Source: JBCDGZ01 sp038750655
GTDB taxonomy: Bacteria > Bacteroidota > Bacteroidia > Chitinophagales > Saprospiraceae
Assembly (NCBI GenBank): GCA_038750655.1
Contig: JBCDGZ010000079.1
Location: 1-35,081 of the forward strand
Reading direction: 5' to 3'
Length of the DNA stretch: 35,081 bases
Under the pieces are notes generated by a model. That model was not told where the DNA came from. It worked only from the letters and a program-made list of their open reading frames with translations, and did not search any database. Below, piece after piece: positions 25,901-32,276 of this stretch. The stretch's first letter is position 1; the number at the start of each line of letters is the position of its first letter. A program made the position numbers and the translations under genes.

Positions 25901-26023
25901 ATGGCTGCTGTCGTCCAGCGTCACATCAATCTTGTAATTGACGACTTGCTGGAAATAGTCTTTTTGTGAAAAAAGAAGGGCCGGAAATGTACAAAGGATA
26001 AGACAAATGAGTATTTTGTTCAT
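22970..26023 (-). CDS. M1-family zinc aminopeptidase-like protein with C-terminal outer-membrane beta-barrel
   Basis: A 1017-residue protein with a signal peptide (NKILICLILCTFPALLFSQ). Residues about 20-560 are an M1 peptidase: the zinc site is His-365, His-369 and Glu-388 in HEVGHNWFYG...WMDEGLNSYY, with the expected 18-residue spacing, and the substrate-binding loop is GGMEY rather than the usual GxMEN. Residues about 600-1017 do not resemble other M1 domains; they are amphipathic strands (RKFEFALAPLYAF, RLTIGLSAKSFNYNY, RAIDFRIFVGAFLDN) and end in phenylalanine (DRLEF), like a BAM-inserted barrel. The protein may tether a peptidase to the outer membrane. The frame extends to 26044, but the Met at 26023 starts the signal peptide. 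Confidence 0.88.
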   Translation of the reverse strand: MNKILICLILCTFPALLFSQKDYFQQVVNYKIDVTLDDSSHTLAGEISMEYTNKAPETLEQIYVHLWANAYKNRNTAFAKQSLESGSTRFYFSEPKDLGNFSNLNFTVNEEGVGFEYDPQHPDIGIIQLNEPLAPGGKITIHTPFILKIPASFSRLGHVGESYQMTQWFPKPAVYDRQGWHAMPYLDMGEFYSEFGDFEVRITLPANYVVAATGEVQEAAEKAFLEEKIKATNLLMGGEFPAVDTFPASSSEMKTITFLAEEVHDFAWFADKRFHVQKSSVTLNSGREVDSWAFFTNTEAELWKKGTFYVDRSLEFYSQHVGEYPYPQATAVQSALSAGGGMEYPMITVIGLSGNAQALDEVITHEVGHNWFYGILAFDEREHPWMDEGLNSYYDHRYTRQYYEQPLPLLPKVMVRGSDVSTYEIAYLFQARRNIDQPPATSSADFSPVNYYLSAYEKPARIFRMLEVYLGTAEFDRLMKGFYEKWKFKHPMPEDLRSYLEDNSQRNLDWLFDGLIGSAGKIDYALTGIRQDGTLQLTVRNKGDLKTPFSISGMKGKEIIETRWYEGFPGEKVVDFPVGDYDRMVLDAKQEILDVNRQNNNIRTSGIFKTVEPLRLKFATGIEHAQRTSLYWSPLLAYNAYDDVMVGLTLYNSLIPARKFEFALAPLYAFDSGDLTGMGHVRYNIFPKSSKIQRLTIGLSAKSFNYNYIERDDYHLKYRRLVPSLSLQFGQKPGSSVQHTLDARAILLDEELARRDTDGVYLGNEFDNSLIFDLRYTLENRRALNPFKLQLGLEQQSYTNLSGDQHYLKAWLDWQSAYTYNTGRAIDFRIFVGAFLDNSRRNAGATSSRQLARGSWSLVAEGFTDYRYDGLYFGRNEGTGIWSQQINQEQGGLKTAFGSSFGIGESNSFIVSLNMKADLPQDLPLQLPIKPYFDIGYFDNAQPIASDATFTDQLMWSGGLMLDFVDETFAIYFPLINSDNVKTLYNGRDSGNYLARITWTLNLNQLDPWRFVDRLEF

Positions 26024-26078
26024 TGTATTTGATATTACATCCATTCAGTTATTCTTCATCCTCAAACGCTATTATTTT

Positions 26079-26663
26079 ATGTATAAGTTGTTCATGTGTA
26101 CGGTGGTATGCCTGCTGATGTTTGTTTCTTGCTCCGAAAAAATCGTTGAACCTGTCGCGCAACCTGCCCCAAGCGCAGCAGCAATGAGCAAGCCCACCTT
26201 TCCCGCCGATTGGGTCGGCAATTGGATCGGCGAACTCGGCATCTATCGCGGTACCCAACTCCTGCAGAGCATCCCCATGGAAATGACCATCAGTGCCCCG
26301 GATTCTACGGGTCGATTGGACTGGAAAACCAGCTACAAAGGCGATCGCCCGGTCGACAAGCCTTACAACCTCCTCACGATCGATAAAGCCTTGGGAAGAT
26401 ATTTAGTAGATGAGAATAATTCGATTAAAATCGAAACTTTTTTGTTCGATAATAAGCTGGTGAGTTGGTACGAAGTGCAGGGTACGATTATCATGGCCTC
26501 GCATGAACTCAGGGGGGAAGAACTGGTCTTCGAAATCCTCGCTGGCAGTGACAAACCAGCCAGCGTTACCGGAAACACTGTAGTCAAAGGCGACTCAATT
26601 CCCGCCGTTACTACCTGGCCAATCAATGTGATGCAACGAGGGATTTTGACTCGAAAAAAATAA
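26079..26663 (+). CDS. Hypothetical lipoprotein
   Basis: A 194-residue exported protein of unknown function. The signal ends in a plausible lipobox (VCLLMFVSC, Cys at about residue 18), so it should be lipid-anchored. The frame is open from 26007, but the Met at 26079 gives the normal lipoprotein start and leaves a 55-bp divergent gap to the M1-barrel gene. The mature part contains WVGNWIGELGIYRGTQLLQSIPMEM and LDWKTSYKGDRPVDKPYNLLTID, a pattern of short strands that resembles small lipocalin-like or beta-sandwich domains (inference only). A 10-bp hairpin with one mismatch directly follows its stop. Confidence 0.75.
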   Translation: MYKLFMCTVVCLLMFVSCSEKIVEPVAQPAPSAAAMSKPTFPADWVGNWIGELGIYRGTQLLQSIPMEMTISAPDSTGRLDWKTSYKGDRPVDKPYNLLTIDKALGRYLVDENNSIKIETFLFDNKLVSWYEVQGTIIMASHELRGEELVFEILAGSDKPASVTGNTVVKGDSIPAVTTWPINVMQRGILTRKK

Positions 26664-26691
26664 CCTTGCCGGGCAAGGAATCCCGACAAGG
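26664..26691 (+). terminator. Possible hairpin terminator after the lipoprotein gene
   Basis: CCTTGCCGGG (26664-26673) pairs with CCCGACAAGG (26682-26691) with one mismatch and an eight-base loop, immediately after the stop codon. No T run follows, so intrinsic termination is uncertain. The gap 26664-26929 also contains an AT-rich inverted repeat, AATATTTTT/AAAAATATT, at 26841-26867. Confidence 0.4.
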
Positions 26692-26929
26692 CAACAAGAC
26701 TATGGACACCCTATGACTGTTCATATAGAACTTAACCCATAGATTTATTGAGTCAATATGACAATTATGACTCTTTACAAAGATGGTAATATTTATCGAA
26801 TTATACAAAAAAAGGGGCTCCAAACAGCGAAACCAATTACAATATTTTTAATACGATCAAAAATATTATATTTTGAAAAGCGATGCGATTGCGGTCTTTT
26901 AATCCAGCTTTTACCCCTTTGGAGAGCGA

Positions 26930-27961
26930 CTATTCGGTCGTAACGGAGGAGCGTTTTACCTCCCATTCCCAGGCCGTACGCATAATATCGTCGATACTAT
27001 ATTGGGGGGTCCACCGAAGGCGATTAGCGGCCTTATCGTTGTTGGCATAAATGGCTACCACATCACCAGGACGGCGAGGCCCCAGCTGATACTTGAGCTG
27101 CTGCTGCGTTGTTTTCTCAAAGGCTTGAATGGCTTCCAATACGGTTACTCCTTCTCCAATGCCCAAATTAAACGCCTCACATTGCACCTCATTGCGCTGC
27201 TCCAACAAGTACAATAAAGCTTTACTGTGGGCATCGGCCAGGTCCATAATGTGAATATAATCTCGCACACAGCTGCCATCTCGGGTATCGTAATCTGTGC
27301 CATAAACGTGCATCCCCTCTCGCTTGCCAATCGCCGTTTCGGTAATCACCGGCACTAAGTTCAGTGCTTTATTGACCGGCGACTCTCCGAGCAGTGCAGT
27401 GGGATGAGCCCCGGCGGGATTGAAATAGCGCAGGATGACCGAAGTAAAATCTGAGAAGGGCAGGGAGAAATCCCGGATCATCTGCTCCCCCATTTGCTTG
27501 GTACGCGCGTAGGGCGACTCGGCGGGTTTAAAGGGGGTCTCCTCGGTTACTGGCAGTTCAGTAGCATTGCCGTAGACAGAGCAGGAGGAAGAAAATATGA
27601 AATGACGGACACCAGCGGCCTGCGCACAATCCATAATATTGAGCAAGCTGTTGAGGTTGTTCCGAAAATAGCGCGTCGGTTGTTCAACCGATTCCCCTAC
27701 GGCCTTCAGCGCCGCAAAATGAATAACGCCGACAATATCGGGATGGTCCGCAAAAATCTGACGAGTGGCTTCCAGCTCACAGAGATCGACGACGTAGTTC
27801 TGCACGCGCTTTCCCGTAATGGCTTCGATACCATCCAAAGCCTGCTCGTCCGCATTGACCAAATTATCAACGGATACGACCTCAAATCCCTTGTTGATGA
27901 GATCAATTATGGTGTGGCTGCCGATGTACCCGCAACCGCCGGTGACTAATACTTTTTTCAT
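26930..27961 (-). CDS. galE: UDP-glucose 4-epimerase
   Basis: A 343-residue NAD-dependent epimerase that interconverts UDP-glucose and UDP-galactose (and possibly the N-acetyl forms), supplying sugars for surface polysaccharide. The Rossmann motif is at the start (KKVLVTGGCGYIGSHT, GxxGxxG), the catalytic serine/tyrosine/lysine set is in FSSSCSVYGN and YARTK, and the substrate region reads RYFNPAGAHPTALLGE and GTRDGSCVRDYIH-like (DTRDGSCVRDYIHIMDL). The end (GPRRPGDVVAIYANNDKA) is also typical. The frame extends to 28015, but the Met at 27961 begins the conserved Rossmann strand. It is divergent from cysQ. Confidence 0.96.
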   Translation of the reverse strand: MKKVLVTGGCGYIGSHTIIDLINKGFEVVSVDNLVNADEQALDGIEAITGKRVQNYVVDLCELEATRQIFADHPDIVGVIHFAALKAVGESVEQPTRYFRNNLNSLLNIMDCAQAAGVRHFIFSSSCSVYGNATELPVTEETPFKPAESPYARTKQMGEQMIRDFSLPFSDFTSVILRYFNPAGAHPTALLGESPVNKALNLVPVITETAIGKREGMHVYGTDYDTRDGSCVRDYIHIMDLADAHSKALLYLLEQRNEVQCEAFNLGIGEGVTVLEAIQAFEKTTQQQLKYQLGPRRPGDVVAIYANNDKAANRLRWTPQYSIDDIMRTAWEWEVKRSSVTTE

Positions 27962-27986
27962 ATCATGATAAAAATTCGGTGTGATC

Positions 27987-28014
27987 TGATACCTTTGTAA
28001 ATGAACAGGTATCA
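27987..28014 (+). promoter_or_regulatory. Inverted repeat overlapping a -7 element in the galE/cysQ gap
   Basis: TGATACCT (27987-27994) and AGGTATCA (28007-28014) are perfect inverted arms with a 12-base spacer. The left arm overlaps TACCTTTG (27990-27997), an exact TAnnTTTG -7 element reading toward cysQ. No -33 TTG is found at the expected distance. A dimeric regulator bound here could block cysQ transcription (inference). Confidence 0.45.
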
Positions 28015-28047
28015 ATAATTCTTACGAAGTTAGCTACAATTTGTTAT

Positions 28048-28845
28048 ATGCTGAACGAAAAAGACTGTCAATTCTTGTTGGAAGAGCTGGCCAAAATTGC
28101 CAAAGCAGCAGGCCAGGCCATCATGGAAATCTATAGTGATGACCAAGGCATCGGTGTGGAGTACAAAGCGGACGACTCTCCCCTGACTCGGGCCGACCGG
28201 GCGGCCAACACCATCATTTGTGATCAGCTGGAACAACTGCGCTTGAAATTTCCGATTATTTCCGAAGAAAATAAGGCCATTCCCTACGAGCAGCGCCGCG
28301 ATTATGCGTACTGCTGGATGGTCGACCCACTGGATGGAACGAAGGAATTTATTAAACGCAATGGCGAATTTACGGTCAACATCGCACTAATTCACCAGCA
28401 GCGATCAATCCTCGGGGTCGTTTATGTTCCAGAGACAAAGGCACTTTACTGGGCGGCCAAAGGCCTGGGGGCCTGGATGGAGGCAGCAGGGAAACGAGAA
28501 GCACTCCAAGCTCAAAGTTTCGACCGGAACGACCCGGCGCTAGGGGTGGTTTGCTCTCGCTCTCACCTCAACCCACCAACCGAGGCATTTGTCAATGCGC
28601 TGAACGAGCCGGTGCTGGTTGCCAAAGGCAGTTCGCTCAAGTTCTTGGTCATCGCCAGGGGGCAGGCCCACCTCTACCCCCGCCTGGCTCCAACGATGGA
28701 GTGGGACACCGCCGCTGCGCAAATCATTTTGGAAGAAGCGGGCGGCGAGGTGCTTCGCCACGAGGACCAACAGCCGTTGATCTACAATAAGCCCGATTTG
28801 CTCAACCCTCATTTCGTCGCGGCGGCCAGACGCGCTCAAGCATAG
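28048..28845 (+). CDS. cysQ: 3'(2'),5'-bisphosphate nucleotidase CysQ
   Basis: A 265-residue inositol-monophosphatase-fold enzyme that removes the 3' phosphate from PAP (and PAPS), recycling this inhibitory by-product of sulfate assimilation and sulfotransfer. The metal-binding motifs are in order: FPIISEENKA near residue 70, DPLDGT at residues 93-98 (within MVDPLDGTKEFIKRNGEFTV, the CysQ-specific form) and WDTAAAQIILEEAGG with Asp-220. The length is normal and there is no signal peptide. The glycosyltransferase gene starts 9 bp downstream, so the two are probably cotranscribed from the promoter in the galE gap. Confidence 0.95.
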   Translation: MLNEKDCQFLLEELAKIAKAAGQAIMEIYSDDQGIGVEYKADDSPLTRADRAANTIICDQLEQLRLKFPIISEENKAIPYEQRRDYAYCWMVDPLDGTKEFIKRNGEFTVNIALIHQQRSILGVVYVPETKALYWAAKGLGAWMEAAGKREALQAQSFDRNDPALGVVCSRSHLNPPTEAFVNALNEPVLVAKGSSLKFLVIARGQAHLYPRLAPTMEWDTAAAQIILEEAGGEVLRHEDQQPLIYNKPDLLNPHFVAAARRAQA

Positions 28846-28854
28846 CCCATCAAT

Positions 28855-29616
28855 ATGCTTCCACTCTCAGTCATCATCCCTACCTTCAACGAAGCGGAGC
28901 ACATTCTTCCAGTTTTGGAGTCGGTAAAATGGGCGGATGAATGGCTAGTGGTGGATTCTTTTAGCACGGATGCGACGGTGGAGCGGGCCCGGCAATTTGG
29001 GGCCACGGTGGTGCAGCGGGCCTATGAGGGGCCGGCGGAGCAGAAGAACTGGGCAATTGGGCAGGCGCGTTATCGCTGGGTACTGATTTTGGATGCAGAT
29101 GAGCGGGTGCCGCAGGCTCTGCGGCGGGAGATTCAGGAGTTGTTGGCGGTGGAGCCGGAGCGCGATGCCTACTGGATCGGCCGACAGAATTACTTTATGG
29201 GCCAAAAGGTTCGCTACAGCGGCTGGCAAGGCGATGCCGTCATCCGCTTGATTCGTCGCGATCGCTGCCGTTACAATCAACTCAAGGTACACGAAGAAAT
29301 TGAAACCTCGGGCATCAAAGTAGGACGGCTGACCAACAAATTGGAGCATTTTACGTACAAAAGCATGGAGCACTATCTGGCTAAAACTCGTCGCTACAGT
29401 ACCTGGTCAGCCCAGGATCACCTGGCTAAAACCCCCAAGGTAACAGCCTATCATCTGTTCCTAAAGCCGCTCTTCCGATTCTTTAAACACTATATCCTCA
29501 AGGGAGGATTTTTAGATGGAAGAACTGGGCTGATCATTAGTGTGATTATGGCTTGGGGGGTGTTTTTGCGCTATGTTAAGATTCGGGAGTTGCATTGGAA
29601 GGCTCGGGAGGTTTAA
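28855..29616 (+). CDS. Family 2 glycosyltransferase (WaaE/KdtX-like)
   Basis: A 253-residue GT-A-fold glycosyltransferase. The N terminus has the nucleotide-sugar-binding start LSVIIPTFNEAEHI and the metal-binding DxD at residues 80-82 (LILDADERVP). The acceptor-side stretch ARQFGATVVQRAYEGPAEQK and VHEEIETSGIKVGRLTNKLEHFTYKS match lipopolysaccharide core glucosyltransferases of the WaaE/KdtX group. One hydrophobic segment near the end (GLIISVIMAWGVFLRYV) may contact the inner membrane. The product is probably a sugar added to lipopolysaccharide or another glycolipid on the cytoplasmic face. It lies 9 bp after cysQ. A hairpin 17 bp after the stop might help end transcription, although no T run follows. 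Confidence 0.92.
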   Translation: MLPLSVIIPTFNEAEHILPVLESVKWADEWLVVDSFSTDATVERARQFGATVVQRAYEGPAEQKNWAIGQARYRWVLILDADERVPQALRREIQELLAVEPERDAYWIGRQNYFMGQKVRYSGWQGDAVIRLIRRDRCRYNQLKVHEEIETSGIKVGRLTNKLEHFTYKSMEHYLAKTRRYSTWSAQDHLAKTPKVTAYHLFLKPLFRFFKHYILKGGFLDGRTGLIISVIMAWGVFLRYVKIRELHWKAREV

Positions 29617-29629
29617 GTGCTAGGTAGAG

Positions 29630-29820
29630 GTCGCCGTGTCCTCTATGAAAGACACGGCTCGGACGAAATAAATGCCTTTAAGTAAGGTCCAAAATCTTCG
29701 ATTTAGCCCTTGTTTGTCAAGGCAGTGTCTCTCGCAGAGGACACTGACAGTACTACAAAAGTGGAGTTTCTATAAGAAAAAATCGCCGTTTCCCCTGGCC
29801 AAAAGATACGGCCCGGACTG
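29630..29820 (+). repeat. Cluster of three hairpins, two of them copies of a ~38-bp element
   Basis: In the 306-bp gap 29617-29922, copy 1 (29631-29668) has GCCGTGTC/GACACGGC arms followed by TCGGACGAA. Copy 2 (29783-29823) has GCCGTTTC/GATACGGC arms, one mismatch in the stem, followed by CCGGACTGA. Between them CAGTGTC/GACACTG (29723-29746) forms a third hairpin with a TCT/AGA inner stem. GTGTCCTCT of copy 1 (29636-29644) is also exactly complementary to AGAGGACAC (29736-29744) of the middle hairpin, so alternative folding is possible. It may be a REP-like intergenic repeat or a regulatory RNA leader. Confidence 0.55.
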
Positions 29821-29922
29821 AAAAGCGACCAACCTGTTAAAAAACACACAAAAAACGCTTGGCCAACCGCTGGATCATAATTAACTTCAGTACCCCGGCG
29901 TTTTCCAAAAAATGAATCCGTA

Positions 29923-30399
29923 ATGAAAAAAATCCTCCTATTGATATTGCCCATGACGCTGCTGCTGTTCAGCCAGTGCAAGACGGCCAAAAAAACGGTC
30001 CCGGGCGGCGATACGATCCCCGAACAGCCTAACGGCACCGCCGTCCATTTTACCCCCTCTCCCACCCTCTCCGACATCCTGGACGAAGCTACTCGTACCA
30101 ATAAACTGGTTTTTGTTGACTTCTATGCCACCTGGTGCTTGCCCTGCAAGATTATGGACGAGGAGGTCTTTACCCATCAGGAAACCGCAGATTTTCTGAA
30201 CGAAAATTTCATCAACTACAAGGTAGATGGAGAGAAGGGCAATGGGCAAAATCTAGCAGTGATCTTCGAGGTAACGGCCTACCCTACGCTGTTGTTTTTG
30301 GATCAGAAGGGCCGGGTGTTGGAGCGTAAGGTTGGAGCAGCTTTCCACGCGGAGCTGCGCGAACTGGGCCAGCGCGCCCTGTCCAGCCAATTCAACTAG
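29923..30399 (+). CDS. Thioredoxin-family lipoprotein
   Basis: A 158-residue exported thioredoxin-like protein. The signal ends in LLLFSQC, where Cys-19 is a likely lipid-attachment site; glutamine just before the cysteine is unusual, so simple signal cleavage is an alternative. After a roughly 30-residue Pro/Thr-rich linker, the thioredoxin fold starts near residue 50. The active site is Cys-72 and Cys-75 in FYATWCLPCKIMDEEVF, and the cis-proline is in VTAYPTLLFLD. The CLPC redox pair and the 'EEVF...FLNENFINYKVD' layout resemble DsbD-C-terminal or SoxW-like periplasmic thioredoxins that reduce or isomerise envelope disulfides. The stop is one base from the uvrC stop on the other strand. Confidence 0.9.
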   Translation: MKKILLLILPMTLLLFSQCKTAKKTVPGGDTIPEQPNGTAVHFTPSPTLSDILDEATRTNKLVFVDFYATWCLPCKIMDEEVFTHQETADFLNENFINYKVDGEKGNGQNLAVIFEVTAYPTLLFLDQKGRVLERKVGAAFHAELRELGQRALSSQFN

Positions 30400-30400
30400 G

Positions 30401-32218
30401 CTATTCTTCCTCGGCCTTGCCCTGCGCAAAGTAGGCGGCTAGCTTCGCCGCCGTACCTTTCCCTACCAAACTGACAACGGAGTCCGCATCCGCCTCTCGC
30501 AGTTTTTTGACGGAGCCAAAATGCTTCAGCAGCTTCTGTGCGGTCTTATCCCCAATCCCTGGAATATTGGTCAGCTCGGTGCCCGTGAAATCCTTGGAGC
30601 GCTGGTTGCGGTGGAAGGTAATGGCGAAGCGGTGAGCCTCGTTACGGGCCTGCTGGATCAACTTCAGCGACTCCGATTTTTTGTTAATGTACAGCGGTAT
30701 GGGGTCGTGTGGAAAGAAAATTTCTTCTAACTTCTTGGCAATGCCGATAACGGTCATTCGATCTTCCAAGCCTAGTTTTTTCACGCTGTTCATAGCCGAG
30801 CTGAGCTGCCCTTTCCCTCCGTCGATAATGACCAGCTGAGGCAGCGATTGCTCCTCGTCGAGCAGGCGCTTGTAGCGGCGGTAGACCACTTCTTCCATCG
30901 ACGCAAAGTCGTTGGGACCTTCGACAGTTTTGATCTTAAAATGGCGGTAGTCTCGCTTGGCAGGTTTGGCGTTGCGGAAAACGACGCAAGAAGCGACCGG
31001 AAAGGCCCCCTGTATATTGGAGTTGTCAAAACATTCGATGTGAGTTGGCATGCGGTCCATCTGCAAGTCCCCCTGCAAGGTTCGCAGGATGCGCTCGGCG
31101 GGCGACTGTTTATTGAGCCGTGAGATGGCTTGCTTCTGTTTTTGGAATAGGAAATATTTGACGTTTTTCTCCGATAGCTCCAGAAGTTTGCGCTTATCGC
31201 CCCGCTGCGGCAGGGTTTGGATCATATCCTCTTCTAATAGCTGCACCTCAAAAGGTAAAATCAGCTCTTTGGTAATGCTGTTGAACTTCTCGCGCAGGAC
31301 CGGAATGGCATATTCCAATAAATCCTTCTCATCATCATCCAGGTTCTTGGTCATCTCTAGCGTATAGGTATTCATTATAGCGCCGTTCACCACCTTAAGG
31401 CAATTGACATAGGCCATCTTTTCGTTGGTGGCGATAGAGAAGACATCGACATCGCGAATTGTAGTGCTAACCACAGTAGATTTACCTTGGTAATCCTCAA
31501 AAGCAGTCATTTTGATCTTGAGCTGCTGGGCCTTTTCGAATTCCAGGTTCTCGGCGTAGCGTTGCATCTCCAATTTGAAATGGCTTTTTACGGCGCCGAA
31601 ATGCCCTTTGAGGATATTTTTGATCTGCTCAATCTTTTCGTTGTAATTCTCCTCTTCTTCCAGGGATTCACAAGGCCCCTCGCAGTTTTTGATATGGTAT
31701 TCGAGGCAAACCTTGAACTTACCTTTTTCGATATTTTGCTGTGATAGGTTGAAAGAACAGGTCCGCAGGGGGAAAAGGGTTTTGATCAACTCCAGCAGCA
31801 TTTTCAGCCGGAAGCGGGAGGTATAGGGGCCAAAGTAGATGGACCCATCGCGAATGACCCGTCGAGTAATGAAGACCCGGGGAAAGCGTTCTTTCTTGAC
31901 ACAGATATAGGAATAGGATTTTCCGTCCTTCAACATCACATTATAGCGAGGCTGAAAGCGCTTGATGAGGGTATTTTCGAGCAGTAAAGCGTCTGCCTCC
32001 GTCTCAACAATGGTGTACTCGATATGGTCGGCATTTTTGACCATAATGCGGGTCTTGTGAGCCTGGTGTTTGCGAGAGCCGAAATAGGAAGAAAGCCTGT
32101 TCTTTAGGTTCTTGGCCTTTCCAACATAAAGGATAATATCCTCGCTATCTAGAAATCGATACACCCCAGGTTGCTGCGGTAAAGTAGGAGCAATTTTTTT
32201 GTAATCGTCTGTCGTCAT
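30401..32218 (-). CDS. uvrC: UvrABC system protein C (excinuclease ABC subunit C)
   Basis: A 605-residue endonuclease subunit that makes both incisions in nucleotide excision repair after UvrA and UvrB mark the lesion. Domains in order: GIY-YIG nuclease (about 15-95, QQPGVYRFLDSEDIILYVGKAKNLKNRL, given here in parts: PGVYRF and LYVGKAKNLKNR), a cysteine-containing middle region (CLEYHIKNCEGPC), the UVR UvrB-binding helix pair (about 205-240, FEKAQQLKIKM), the RNase H-like endonuclease (IECFDNSNIQG, VIDGGKGQL) and C-terminal helix-hairpin-helix motifs (LTNIPGIGDKTAQKLLKHFG). The length is normal. A -7 element lies 26 bp upstream of the ATG. Confidence 0.97.
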   Translation of the reverse strand: MTTDDYKKIAPTLPQQPGVYRFLDSEDIILYVGKAKNLKNRLSSYFGSRKHQAHKTRIMVKNADHIEYTIVETEADALLLENTLIKRFQPRYNVMLKDGKSYSYICVKKERFPRVFITRRVIRDGSIYFGPYTSRFRLKMLLELIKTLFPLRTCSFNLSQQNIEKGKFKVCLEYHIKNCEGPCESLEEEENYNEKIEQIKNILKGHFGAVKSHFKLEMQRYAENLEFEKAQQLKIKMTAFEDYQGKSTVVSTTIRDVDVFSIATNEKMAYVNCLKVVNGAIMNTYTLEMTKNLDDDEKDLLEYAIPVLREKFNSITKELILPFEVQLLEEDMIQTLPQRGDKRKLLELSEKNVKYFLFQKQKQAISRLNKQSPAERILRTLQGDLQMDRMPTHIECFDNSNIQGAFPVASCVVFRNAKPAKRDYRHFKIKTVEGPNDFASMEEVVYRRYKRLLDEEQSLPQLVIIDGGKGQLSSAMNSVKKLGLEDRMTVIGIAKKLEEIFFPHDPIPLYINKKSESLKLIQQARNEAHRFAITFHRNQRSKDFTGTELTNIPGIGDKTAQKLLKHFGSVKKLREADADSVVSLVGKGTAAKLAAYFAQGKAEEE

Positions 32219-32243
32219 TGCGAGTACCTCATCGTTTGAGCAT

Positions 32244-32251
32244 CAAATATA
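32244..32251 (-). promoter_or_regulatory. Candidate -7 element for uvrC
   Basis: On the minus strand TATATTTG (32251-32244) matches TAnnTTTG exactly, 25 bp before the uvrC ATG. No matching -33 TTG is clear. It suggests uvrC can be transcribed separately from the upstream hypothetical gene. Confidence 0.4.
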
Positions 32252-32276
32252 CAATTCATGTTGTAACAGTCATTGC

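Noticed and set aside
26758..26943. 61-residue open frame in the gap before galE
   Set aside because: AT-rich, no domain, overlaps the galE 3' end; probably chance.
29630..29820. CRISPR-like array
   Set aside because: Only two imperfect copies of a self-complementary element with a 114-bp gap, and no cas genes nearby; this is not a CRISPR array.
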